Shown one piece after another: positions 4,838-11,016 of a stretch of DNA of 14,692 nt; positions within the stretch are counted from its first letter, which is position 1; each line of letters starts with the position of its first letter. Below the pieces are notes generated by a model. The model saw nothing but the letters and a program-made list of their open reading frames with translations. It was not told where the DNA came from and ran no database searches. Both the position numbers and the translations under genes were made by a program. Source of the DNA: an uncultured Subdoligranulum sp. (lineage in GTDB: Bacteria > Bacillota_A > Clostridia > Oscillospirales > Ruminococcaceae); the NCBI RefSeq assembly GCF_937890665.1, contig NZ_CALADU010000178.1:1-14692 (forward strand), written 5' to 3'.

Positions 4838-6253
4838 ATGGAAATCAAAGGAATTGATGTATCTGCTTGCCAGGGAAAGATTGACTGGGAAACAGTGGCA
4901 GATTATGGAATGGGATTTGCAATCCTGCGGATCACGGAAAAGGGAAATAAAACAGACAGTACCTTTGAGCAGAACTACAAGGGCTGTACTCAGCATGGAA
5001 TCCCGGTTGGGGTGTACAAATACAGCTATGCCAAAAGCCCGGCACAGGCAGAACAGGAAGCAGAGAGTGTACTGAAAGTCCTGAACAAGTGCCGGCTTAA
5101 TTTCCCGGTATTTTATGATCTGGAATGGTCCGAACAGAGAAAACTGGGAAGTGTAGCGGTGGAAAAGATTGCCCTGGCATTCCTGAAGAAAATTCAGGCA
5201 GCAGGATACCAGGGCGGGATCTACTGCAATCTGGACTGGTATCAGAATGTACTGACAAAAGCTTTAAAAAAATATGACTGCTGGATTGCCAGATATCCGG
5301 CCAATGACAACGGAACACTGCAGGAACGTCTCCGACCGGAAGTAGGAGTGGGCTGGCAGTATTCCAGTAAAGCAACGATTCCAGGAATTGGAACAAAGGT
5401 TGACCGGAATGTATTTTATAAAGATTATAAAACAGAGGAGGGAACCGGTATGACAGCAGCAGAAGCGATCAATGCAGTGATTGGAATCGCAGAGGAAGAG
5501 ATCGGATATCTGGAAAAGAGATCCAACAGTCAGCTGGACAGCAAGACAGCTAATGCAGGCAGCGGAAATTATACAAAGTATTGGCGGGATATTGCTCCGT
5601 CTTATCAGGCACAGCCATGGTGCGCAGGATTTGTGTCCTGGTGCTTTTACAAAGCCTTTGGTCTGACAACAGCCAGGAAGCTTCTGAAGCACTGGCCTTA
5701 TGTATACTGCCCGGATCTGGGAAATAAGTTTACCAGGTATGCAAACCCGGAAAAGGGCGATATCGTTATTTTTTACCGCAACGGTACATTTGCGCATACC
5801 GGAATTGTCACCAGGGTATCAGGAGATCGGTTCTGGACCATCGAGGGCAACACCAGCGGAGCATCCGGAATTGTTGCCAATGGTGGAGGCGTGTGCGAAA
5901 AATCTTATTATAACAGTCAGCTTCCGGGAACAAAGTTCTGCCGCCCGGATTACAGCATTGTAACCAATATCATCCCGGATAACGGATCCGGAGATCATAC
6001 TACAGGAGGTCATTATATGTTTGAGCCGAAAACAGTAAAAAAGGGAGACAACGGATTATCTGTATTACTGCTTCAGGAAATCCTGATTGCAAGGGGCTTT
6101 AAAGGTAAGGATGGCAAGCCTCTTACCCTGGACAGAGCTGCAGGTACCAATACGATTCACGCCCTGAAAAAGTATCAGGAGAGCCGCAAGGGCGTTCTGG
6201 AAGCAGACGGTATCTGTGGAGATAAGACATGGAGAGATCTGATCGCACTGTAA
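4838..6253 (+). CDS. Endolysin: GH25 lysozyme + CHAP + peptidoglycan-binding domain
   Basis: 471 residues, ATG at 4838 with TTGGAGG before it. Residues 1-197 are a GH25 lysozyme: GIDVSACQGKIDW with Asp7 and FYDLEW with Asp94 and Glu96, cutting the glycan chain between MurNAc and GlcNAc. Residues about 205-378 are a CHAP amidase/peptidase with Cys262 (PWCAGFVSWC), His320 (FAHTGIV) and Glu336/Asn338 (WTIEGN). Residues about 394-471 are a peptidoglycan-binding domain (VKKGDNGLSVLLLQEILIA, DGICGDKTW). There is no signal peptide, so it depends on the holin. Both domain junctions carry a strong ribosome site and an in-frame ATG (5450 and 6017), so shorter products of 267 and 78 residues are likely. 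Carrying two different wall-cutting activities is less usual than one. Confidence 0.9.
   Translation: MEIKGIDVSACQGKIDWETVADYGMGFAILRITEKGNKTDSTFEQNYKGCTQHGIPVGVYKYSYAKSPAQAEQEAESVLKVLNKCRLNFPVFYDLEWSEQRKLGSVAVEKIALAFLKKIQAAGYQGGIYCNLDWYQNVLTKALKKYDCWIARYPANDNGTLQERLRPEVGVGWQYSSKATIPGIGTKVDRNVFYKDYKTEEGTGMTAAEAINAVIGIAEEEIGYLEKRSNSQLDSKTANAGSGNYTKYWRDIAPSYQAQPWCAGFVSWCFYKAFGLTTARKLLKHWPYVYCPDLGNKFTRYANPEKGDIVIFYRNGTFAHTGIVTRVSGDRFWTIEGNTSGASGIVANGGGVCEKSYYNSQLPGTKFCRPDYSIVTNIIPDNGSGDHTTGGHYMFEPKTVKKGDNGLSVLLLQEILIARGFKGKDGKPLTLDRAAGTNTIHALKKYQESRKGVLEADGICGDKTWRDLIAL
5435..5452 (+). promoter_or_regulatory. Internal ribosome site and in-frame start for CHAP-PGB product
   Basis: GAGGAGGG (5435-5442), seven bases, then ATG 5450-5452 in frame (Met205), exactly at the GH25-CHAP linker. 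Confidence 0.55.
6004..6019 (+). promoter_or_regulatory. Internal ribosome site and in-frame start for the wall-binding domain
   Basis: AGGAGGT (6004-6010), six bases, then ATG 6017-6019 in frame (Met394). This is a near-perfect Shine-Dalgarno at the start of the peptidoglycan-binding domain, predicting a separate 78-residue binding subunit. Confidence 0.6.
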
Positions 6254-6254
6254 T

Positions 6255-6275
6255 GGGTGGAAATGCCACCATTTT
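6255..6275 (+). terminator. Weak terminator after endolysin
   Basis: GGTGG (6256-6260), loop AAATG, CCACC (6266-6270), followed by ATTTT. Short stem and weak T-run, so read-through is likely. Confidence 0.35.
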
Positions 6276-6330
6276 GCCACCGACAGAAAGAGATTTTAAA
6301 AAGATACGGAAAGTATTCAAAAGTGAACCA

Positions 6331-6359
6331 TTGAAAAAACATTGATTTCACGTTATTAT
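6331..6359 (+). promoter_or_regulatory. Promoter in the gap after the endolysin
   Basis: TTGAAA (6331-6336), 17-base spacer, TATTAT (6354-6359). No coding frame follows before the terminator at 6487-6536. Confidence 0.45.
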
Positions 6360-6365
6360 AAAGGC

Positions 6366-6536
6366 TAGACACATACAACAAGACTAAACTTTTTTAATCT
6401 TATAAATACGGTGCATGTGGAGACGGTTGTATTGATGTCAAAAGTCAAAGAATAGAATAGCGAAAAAGTGTAGAAAACAAGGAATTTCCGGGAGTCGGGG
6501 CTTGTCAGAGGACAGGTTCCGGTTCCCGGATTTTTT
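6366..6536 (+). ncRNA. Candidate small RNA between endolysin and XRE regulator
   Basis: This gap of more than 400 bases has no credible gene. A promoter at 6331-6359 and a structured terminator at 6487-6536 frame a transcript of about 170 bases. The only ATG-started frames in it have a handful of codons. The 3' part folds: TCCGGGA with TCCCGGA outside and CTTGTC with GACAGG inside. Function unknown; promoter and terminator are predictions only. Confidence 0.35.
6487..6536 (+). terminator. Structured terminator hairpin
   Basis: TCCGGGA (6487-6493) pairs with TCCCGGA (6524-6530). An inner stem CTTGTC/GACAGG (6501-6506 with 6511-6516) fills the loop. TTTTTTCGTTTT follows. Confidence 0.55.
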
Positions 6537-6612
6537 CGTTTTACGGGTAAGTGGGAACTGGTCTACTGTGAAAAAGAGTGGAGAGTTGAGTGGTTGATTT
6601 TGATATTGGGGG

Positions 6613-6655
6613 TGTTGAGTTGACAGGTTGGATAAATGATATGTTGAGTTGACAG
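6613..6655 (+). repeat. Two direct repeats with 29-base period
   Basis: TGTTGAGTTGACAG occurs at 6613-6626 and 6642-6655; similar GTTGAG-type sequence lies just upstream. No function assigned. Confidence 0.5.
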
Positions 6656-6678
6656 CTTGATTAAAAGGGGAAAAAGAA

Positions 6679-6714
6679 AAGCACATCTTTCCCGGTAATG
6701 GGATTGATGTGCTT
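6679..6714 (-). terminator. Terminator of the XRE regulator gene
   Basis: On the minus strand AAGCACATC (6714-6706) pairs perfectly over nine bases with GATGTGCTT (6687-6679), followed by TTCTTTTTCC. The stem begins at the end of the gene. Confidence 0.75.
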
Positions 6715-7013
6715 CAAATGGCATCCATCAGTTCAAGGAGGATTTGCTTTTGTCTATCTGTCAGAGTACTCCATTTTGAAAAAAGTATCTGCTGGTTTTC
6801 GGTCAGTTGCGCTTCTTCACCCTCAGCAAAGAACTGAGCCAGTGTGATACCAAATGCCCGGCATACCGCCTCCAGTGTCGGTAAAGTAGGAGCGTTATTT
6901 CTATTAAACATGTTGGTAACTGTTGAGTGGGAAAGATTTGATTCTTTTGCCAGACGGTAGTCTGTCCACTTTCGCTCTTCCATTAATTCTTTTATGCGTC
7001 TTTGCGCATCCAT
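6714..7013 (-). CDS. XRE-family helix-turn-helix regulator
   Basis: 99 residues, ATG at 7013-7011 with AGGTAGGTGATG before it. Residues about 5-60 are a lambda-repressor-type HTH: IKELMEERKWTDYRLAKESN, then LSHSTVTNMFNR and PTLPTLEAVCRAFGITLAQF. The C-terminal tail (LTENQQILFSKWSTLTDRQK) is helical and probably mediates dimer contacts. It stands alone, opposite in direction to the lysis genes, and diverges from the small gene at 7166. It could be a repressor of a prophage remnant or a host-derived regulator. The near-palindrome at 7073-7087 in the divergent gap is a plausible operator. Confidence 0.8.
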   Translation of the reverse strand: MDAQRRIKELMEERKWTDYRLAKESNLSHSTVTNMFNRNNAPTLPTLEAVCRAFGITLAQFFAEGEEAQLTENQQILFSKWSTLTDRQKQILLELMDAI

Positions 7014-7056
7014 ATCATCACCTACCTATCTGTATCTATTCTAAGCCCCAGAAAGG

Positions 7057-7065
7057 TGTTATAAT
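7057..7065 (+). promoter_or_regulatory. Extended -10 promoter for the gene at 7166
   Basis: TGTTATAAT, an extended -10 with perfect TATAAT and no good -35. It points to the small gene 100 bases downstream. Confidence 0.4.
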
Positions 7066-7072
7066 AGTCACA

Positions 7073-7087
7073 ATCGGTAGCTACGAT
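7073..7087. promoter_or_regulatory. Near-palindrome in the divergent gap, possible XRE operator
   Basis: ATCGGTAGCTACGAT: a perfect GTAGCTAC core with outer arms offset by one base. It lies just downstream of the -10 box and between the divergent genes. Confidence 0.35.
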
Positions 7088-7165
7088 ATTTCCTAAAATG
7101 GACTTATATAGTTATAGTATTGTAGATGATAGAAATGCTATTCACAAAAGACTGGAGGTAGAATA

Positions 7166-7411
7166 ATGCAGGAGCATATTTTTGAAAGAATGGCGCGAGA
7201 GAGAAATATTTCAGCTGAGGAAATGCGGGCGATAATTTCCGATAGAATTGAAAAGGGGTGGAATGATAAAGATCCGGTCAAACGGGAGCAATGGAGAAAA
7301 ATTCCCTGTGCTGGAGAGATACCAACACCGGATGAATGGTTGAGCTATGTGATAAAGAAGATAAAAGCTGATGGTCAAGGGAGCTTATTAAAGAAATATT
7401 TAATTTGGTAG
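7166..7411 (+). CDS. Small conserved protein, unknown function
   Basis: 81 residues, ATG at 7166 with GGAGGT (7153-7158) before it. It is helical and charged: MQEHIFERMARERNISAEEM, then RIEKGWNDKDPVKREQW and KIPCAGEIPTPDEWLSYVI. The IPC-GE-PTPDE motif occurs in small Firmicute proteins, some labelled as related to sporulation regulators, but I cannot confirm the relation. Its last codons adjoin the truncated SprT-like remnant on the other strand. No membrane segment or signal peptide. Confidence 0.65.
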   Translation: MQEHIFERMARERNISAEEMRAIISDRIEKGWNDKDPVKREQWRKIPCAGEIPTPDEWLSYVIKKIKADGQGSLLKKYLIW

Positions 7412-7690
7412 TTGTATTTTGAATGCCATACACCAGATTGGAGAGGTGGGACAGCTCATGCAGAGCGTGGCAGCCAACCCGAAGATAGACTGGTCAAGGT
7501 ACTTGGCGCAGAGATTGATTTCCCGACACTTCTCGCCGCTGGCGTTCCATATCTTGTTGATACTGCACCAGCCATAAGCCCTGCGCCCTTCGTCCGGCGA
7601 TACAGCAATGGTCGGGCGTTTCAGCTCGCCATCGTAAAAATCCTCATTGAACAGATCGAACACCTCAGATATTTGCAGAATGATTACATC
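7400..7690 (-). pseudogene. SprT-like zinc metalloprotease remnant
   Basis: The minus-strand frame reads ISEVFDLFNEDFYDGELKRP, then SPDEGRRAYGWCS and CREINLCAKYL, the pattern of SprT-like proteins carried by clostridial mobile elements. At the expected HExxH site the frame is broken: the zinc motif HELSHLSNLVYGIQ is readable only in a shifted frame (around 7457-7415), consistent with a one-base loss near 7457. After that the similarity ends where the 7166 gene stops. No ribosome site or start precedes the remaining part. It is therefore inactive and truncated at both ends. Confidence 0.65.
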
Positions 7691-7740
7691 TTTAAAGATA
7701 TATTTTATTTCTGTGAATCACAGCTTACACATCACCGATT

Positions 7741-7785
7741 AAAAAGCAAGCTCTAAAGGTTTTAAAACATATGCTTGCTGTTTTT
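7741..7785. terminator. Bidirectional terminator
   Basis: AGCAAGC (7745-7751) with GCTTGCT (7773-7779), preceded by AAAAA and followed by GTTTTT, so it can work on both strands between the two gene remnants. Confidence 0.55.
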
Positions 7786-7925
7786 ATTCTTCTCCGCTAA
7801 TAGAACGTCCCGAACACCTTAAACTGCCCACAAAATACGGGCTTCTCCTGAAAAAAGTGCAAAAAAATAAAAGACGTTTTTGCGTCCCCCGTAAACAAAA
7901 GAAAATAGAGGATGGTTTTCAGGCA

Positions 7926-8222
7926 TCCTCGTTTCTTTCTTCTGCGGCTGTTCATTTTTATGACCCCATCAATCGCGCCCTCAATGATTGGCAGGTATTC
8001 TTTGGGACAGAGTTTCAACTTGTGACCGGCTCGCTGGCGCTGCTCACTTTCCGAGAGCAGCACTTCGGAATTGAAATACCGTTCTACAGGAAGCCAGCAG
8101 GTCTTGATAAGTTGGATTGCGACCGGGAGGCTGGGGATAGTCTCTTTATTCTCAATTTTGGCGAGATACCGCTATTCAATATCTACTATTTCCGCCAGCG
8201 CCTTATGCGCCAGATGTTTGCC
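7926..8222 (-). pseudogene. XRE-family regulator remnant with internal stop
   Basis: The minus-strand frame reads GKHLAHKALAEIVDIE, a TAG at 8174-8172, then RYLAKIENKETIPSLPVAI and KLCPKEYLPIIEGAIDGVI. The HTH pattern (ALAEIVDI-x-x-RYLAKIE) is clear, but the stop falls inside the recognition region. The N-terminal part is also disrupted: upstream codons stop after a short MNEKVSDASA frame. The same frame stays open to 7797 past the likely original end. This is a dead regulator; the direction matches the PadR gene upstream. Confidence 0.6.
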
Positions 8223-8273
8223 GTTAGGCTGATGCGTCCGACACTTTCTCATTCATTTTCTTTGATATTTAAG

Positions 8274-8795
8274 TCATTCAATTTCTAAAGACGTGATCCA
8301 ATCTTCAATCGCTTTTACTAACACGAATTGCTGCCGTAAAACTGCCATACCTGTTGCAGGTATCCCCGGCTTGCTTTCCTTTTCTGCGATATTGGTTTCT
8401 AAATAGGTTTTCAGCGTCTTGATATTGTCCTCAATCTCTGCAATACACTCTTTTTGTTTTTCATGTGGCAACGAGTCTAAGTTCACAATTACAGCATTAA
8501 AATCCAAAAAAATGCTGATAGGCTTTGAGGCAATCTCAAACATAAGCCTTTCAAATTCCGTTTCGCCCGCTTCTGTTAGTGAATACACTGCTTTTTCAGG
8601 CATCTTTCCTTCTTTTACAATTTCGCCTTTGATTAGTCCTTTTTCTTCTAATTGAATAGCTTTTTTGTAAATAGAAGGGGTGCTGATCTTAACCCATTTT
8701 GAAATGTTTCTATATTCTACCAACTTTTGTATATCATAGGCACTCATAGGCTCCTTTTTCAAAATTCCTAATACAATTAAATCTATTGTTGCCAT
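8274..8795 (-). CDS. PadR-family transcriptional repressor
   Basis: 173 residues. Start set at ATG 8795 (MATIDLIVLGIL) because AAAGGACGG precedes it; an earlier in-frame ATG at 8828 has none. Residues 1-80 are the PadR winged helix: LGILKKEPMSAYDIQKLVEY, STPSIYKKAIQLEEKGLIKG, then KAVYSLTEAGETEFERLM. The C-terminal half is helical (ECIAEIEDNIKTLKTYLETN) and would form the dimer arm. It is divergent from a MATE pump, with repeated near-palindromes overlapping both promoters. This is the usual layout of a drug-responsive repressor controlling its own gene and an exporter. It is more AT-rich than the phage genes, which suggests a separate origin. Confidence 0.85.
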   Translation of the reverse strand: MATIDLIVLGILKKEPMSAYDIQKLVEYRNISKWVKISTPSIYKKAIQLEEKGLIKGEIVKEGKMPEKAVYSLTEAGETEFERLMFEIASKPISIFLDFNAVIVNLDSLPHEKQKECIAEIEDNIKTLKTYLETNIAEKESKPGIPATGMAVLRQQFVLVKAIEDWITSLEIE

Positions 8796-8846
8796 GCAAC
8801 GCCGTCCTTTCTGTGTCTCTATATCCACAAATCAGATTGCAAGAAC

Positions 8847-8861
8847 ACTATAAATTATAGT
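8847..8861. promoter_or_regulatory. PadR operator 1, over the padR-type promoter
   Basis: ACTATAAATTATAGT overlaps the -10 box (minus-strand TACTAT, 8862-8857) of the regulator's own promoter. Confidence 0.6.
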
Positions 8862-8885
8862 ATTAGATTTTACACCATTTGTCAA
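8857..8885 (-). promoter_or_regulatory. Promoter of the PadR gene
   Basis: On the minus strand TTGACA (8885-8880), 17-base spacer, TACTAT (8862-8857). Confidence 0.7.
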
Positions 8886-8896
8886 GGAAAACAGGC

Positions 8897-8925
8897 TTGA
8901 CAACTACTATAATTTATAGTAGTAT
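8897..8925 (+). promoter_or_regulatory. Promoter of the MATE pump gene
   Basis: TTGACA (8897-8902), 17-base spacer, TAGTAT (8920-8925). The spacer is almost entirely operator sequence, so repressor binding would block polymerase. Confidence 0.7.
8903..8923. promoter_or_regulatory. PadR operator 2, between -35 and -10 of the MATE promoter
   Basis: A 21-base near-perfect palindrome with arms ACTACTATAA and TTATAGTAGT around one centre base. It has the same core as operator 1. Confidence 0.65.
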
Positions 8926-8943
8926 AACTGATGCGGGTATATC

Positions 8944-8971
8944 CTATAATTTATACTACTCTAAATTATAC
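8944..8971. promoter_or_regulatory. PadR operator 3 in the MATE leader
   Basis: TATAATTTATA (8945-8955) and a further inverted half TAAATTATA (8962-8970) sit in the untranslated leader before the ribosome site. Probably a secondary repressor site. Confidence 0.45.
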
Positions 8972-8991
8972 TTGCGGAAAGGAGTTTTTCA

Positions 8992-10368
8992 ATGGAAGGT
9001 AACAACAAATTGGAGCTTTTAGGGAACGCCCCTATTCCGAAAGCTCTCATGTCGCTCGGTATCCCGATCATGATCGGGATGCTGATTAATGCCCTATACA
9101 ATTTAGTGGATGCTTATTTTGTCGGCGCGTTGGGGGACAGCCAAATGGGGGCTATTTCAATTATTTTCCCCTTAGGACAAGTGGTGGTCGGACTGGGATT
9201 GATGTTTGGTAATGGCGCAGCCTCATATCTTTCCAGATTGCTGGGAAGTGGTGATAAGGAAACAGCAAATAAAGTCGCCAGTACAGCACTGTATAGTAGT
9301 GTCTTAATTGGAGCTGCTATTATTTTAATCGCTACAGTTTTCCTTGAACCGTTGCTTGTTATGCTGGGTGCAACAGACACAATTATCCCTTATGCTTTAA
9401 TGTATGGAAGAATTTATGTAGTATCCTGTATTTTCAATGTATTTAACGTGACAATGAATAATATTGTGAGTAGCGAGGGCGCCGCCAAGACAACTATGTG
9501 CGCCTTACTTTTGGGTGCGGTGTTGAATATTGCCTTAGATCCTCTCTTTATTTACACTTTTAATATGGGCGTAGCTGGTGCCGCTATTGCAACAGCCATT
9601 TCGCAGATGGTATCTACACTGGTCTATTTAACGTATGTTTTTCGCAAACAGAGCGCCTTCACCTTTAGTATCAAGTTGTATGCGCCTTCCAGAAAAATGA
9701 TGGCGGAGATTTTGAAAATAGGTATTCCTACATTAGCGTTCCAGTTGCTTACAAGTCTTTCTATCGCCCTGATAAACCGTTCTGCCAATGGCTATGGTGA
9801 TGCGGTCATTGCTGGTATGGGTGCAGTAACACGGATTACTTCTATGGGAACGCTGGTTGTGTTCGGTTTTCTAAAAGGATTTCAGCCTATTGCTGGATTT
9901 AGCTACGGGGCGAAAAAGTTTAATCGTCTGCGTGAAGCTATTAAAACGTCTATTGTATGGTCTACGGCGTTCTGTTTGGTCGTGGGATTGCTAATGGCAA
10001 TATTCTCTACTCAAATAATTTCTCAGTTTACTGACGGTAATGCAGAAATGATTGCAGTAGGCCAGAAATCCTTGATGGCCAGTGGTTTCTCTTTTATCCT
10101 TTTTGGTTTTTATACCGTTTATTCCTCATTGTTTCTCGCTTTGGGTAAAGGAACGGCTGGATTTTTCTTAGGGGTATGTAGACAAGGAATTTGTTTTATC
10201 CCTACCATTTTGTTGCTCCCAGTTGTATGGGGGCTCAATGGTATTCTATACGCTCAACCAATCGCTGATGTTATGACAGCTGTAATCACTGTATTCATGG
10301 CGTTACGTCTCCATAAAGAATTGTCTATGGCAGAAAGAAACGCTATTCCTGAAAGGAACAAAAAATAA
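8992..10368 (+). CDS. MATE-family multidrug efflux transporter
   Basis: 458 residues, ATG at 8992 with AAAGGAG before it, a normal length for the family. Twelve hydrophobic segments can be followed, starting SLGIPIMIGMLINALYNLVD-AYFVG, with a second-half repeat beginning near GIPTLAFQLLTSLSIALINR. The N-terminal PI-MIG-L-NALYNLVD-FVG pattern and the SSEGAAKTTM and AVLNIALDPLFIY stretches are typical of MATE exporters (NorM/DinF superfamily), which expel cationic drugs using a Na+ or H+ gradient. It is divergent from, and probably repressed by, the PadR gene. The substrate cannot be read from sequence. It appears to be cargo between phage modules. Confidence 0.9.
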   Translation: MEGNNKLELLGNAPIPKALMSLGIPIMIGMLINALYNLVDAYFVGALGDSQMGAISIIFPLGQVVVGLGLMFGNGAASYLSRLLGSGDKETANKVASTALYSSVLIGAAIILIATVFLEPLLVMLGATDTIIPYALMYGRIYVVSCIFNVFNVTMNNIVSSEGAAKTTMCALLLGAVLNIALDPLFIYTFNMGVAGAAIATAISQMVSTLVYLTYVFRKQSAFTFSIKLYAPSRKMMAEILKIGIPTLAFQLLTSLSIALINRSANGYGDAVIAGMGAVTRITSMGTLVVFGFLKGFQPIAGFSYGAKKFNRLREAIKTSIVWSTAFCLVVGLLMAIFSTQIISQFTDGNAEMIAVGQKSLMASGFSFILFGFYTVYSSLFLALGKGTAGFFLGVCRQGICFIPTILLLPVVWGLNGILYAQPIADVMTAVITVFMALRLHKELSMAERNAIPERNKK

Positions 10369-10469
10369 ACACATTATGTTTTGGGGTGTTTACCTATTTT
10401 GTGTTTTTTATGACTGAGAACGGGTCGCCCGCTATCTTGTTTTATTTCTAATTGAATCAATGGTTATAA

Positions 10470-10592
10470 GCAGGAAGAAAGGGTGTGTTCACGATTACCG
10501 AGGTGAAATCCGGCACCGGATCGACTAATGGCTGGGGAAAACTCAAGAGCGGCGCTGGTTGGATTTCCCTGGATTACTGTAAACGGCTTTAA
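10470..10592 (+). pseudogene. C-terminal SH3-like remnant of a second endolysin
   Basis: A 40-codon open stretch ends at TAA 10590-10592 and reads GVFTITEVKSGTGSTNGWGK then LKSGAGWISLDYCKRL. The GWGKLKSGAGWISLDY pattern is the end of a bacterial SH3 domain, as at the C-terminus of many Firmicute amidase or lysozyme endolysins. A stop codon (10467-10469) precedes it and there is no start or ribosome site. The intact endolysin at 4838 ends in a different wall-binding domain, so this remnant belonged to another lysis gene. A strong terminator follows, as expected at the end of a lysis operon. Confidence 0.65.
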
Positions 10593-10613
10593 ATAAAACG
10601 GAAAGAACAGGAG

Positions 10614-10660
10614 GCCCGTGGGCTGTGCGATAGATGCATGGCCTGCGGGCTTTATTTTTT
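10614..10660 (+). terminator. Strong terminator after the endolysin remnant
   Basis: GCCCGTGGGC (10614-10623) pairs with GCCTGCGGGC (10641-10650), ten pairs with two G-U, followed by TTTATTTTTTT. Confidence 0.75.
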
Positions 10661-10737
10661 TGTCTGTAATACCCCCTCAAAACGCTGTAGAAATCTCCGT
10701 ATTTTGAAGGAGGCATCCTTCGGATAGGAGGAATACC

Positions 10738-10956
10738 ATGCAGGTAACGAAGGTGACGGCTGGTTTTCAGAATCAGACAGCAGAGAGGAAACTATTCACA
10801 GATGAGGAGCTGCAAAGGGAATTTGACTATTACATGGCGCAAAAACTGCTGGAAAAGCTGCGGGAGGCGGAGCTGATTTCTGAGGGTGAATTAGACAAAA
10901 TTACGGCGAAAAACTGCCAATCATTCTCTCCCTATCTGGCTCGGATTATGCCCTAA
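10738..10956 (+). CDS. Small SHOCT-like protein before the recombinase operon
   Basis: 72 residues, ATG at 10738 with AGGAGG (10727-10732) before it. The N-terminal part is MQVTKVTAGFQNQTAERKLF. The rest is helical: TDEELQREFDYYMAQKLLEK, then LREAELISEGELDKI, resembling SHOCT short C-terminal domains, and an end QSFSPYLARIMP. Such small proteins commonly precede serine recombinases in clostridial mobile elements. Its role is not established; a directionality or accessory factor for the recombinases is a reasonable guess from context only. Confidence 0.6.
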   Translation: MQVTKVTAGFQNQTAERKLFTDEELQREFDYYMAQKLLEKLREAELISEGELDKITAKNCQSFSPYLARIMP

Positions 10957-11016
10957 ATGACTTGTTATTTGCAGGTGTCAGAGCGAATATGTCCGTACCG
11001 AAAGAGAGGTGAGAGG

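Noticed and set aside
4328..4838. HicA toxin partner for hicB
   Set aside because: No 60-residue frame with a HicA double-stranded RNA-binding pattern lies before or after hicB on either strand.
6613..6655. CRISPR-like repeat
   Set aside because: Only two copies of a 14-base unit with a 15-base interval and no cas genes; far too short for an array.
6438..6686. Minus-strand 82-codon frame in the gap after the endolysin
   Set aside because: It crosses the terminator hairpin and the tandem repeats and has no ribosome site; low-complexity translation.
7412..7756. Plus-strand 114-codon frame
   Set aside because: It is the antisense shadow of the SprT-like remnant, with no ribosome site and no recognisable protein pattern.
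7857..8288. Plus-strand 143-codon frame
   Set aside because: It runs antisense to the decayed XRE regulator and lacks a ribosome site; its translation shows no family pattern.
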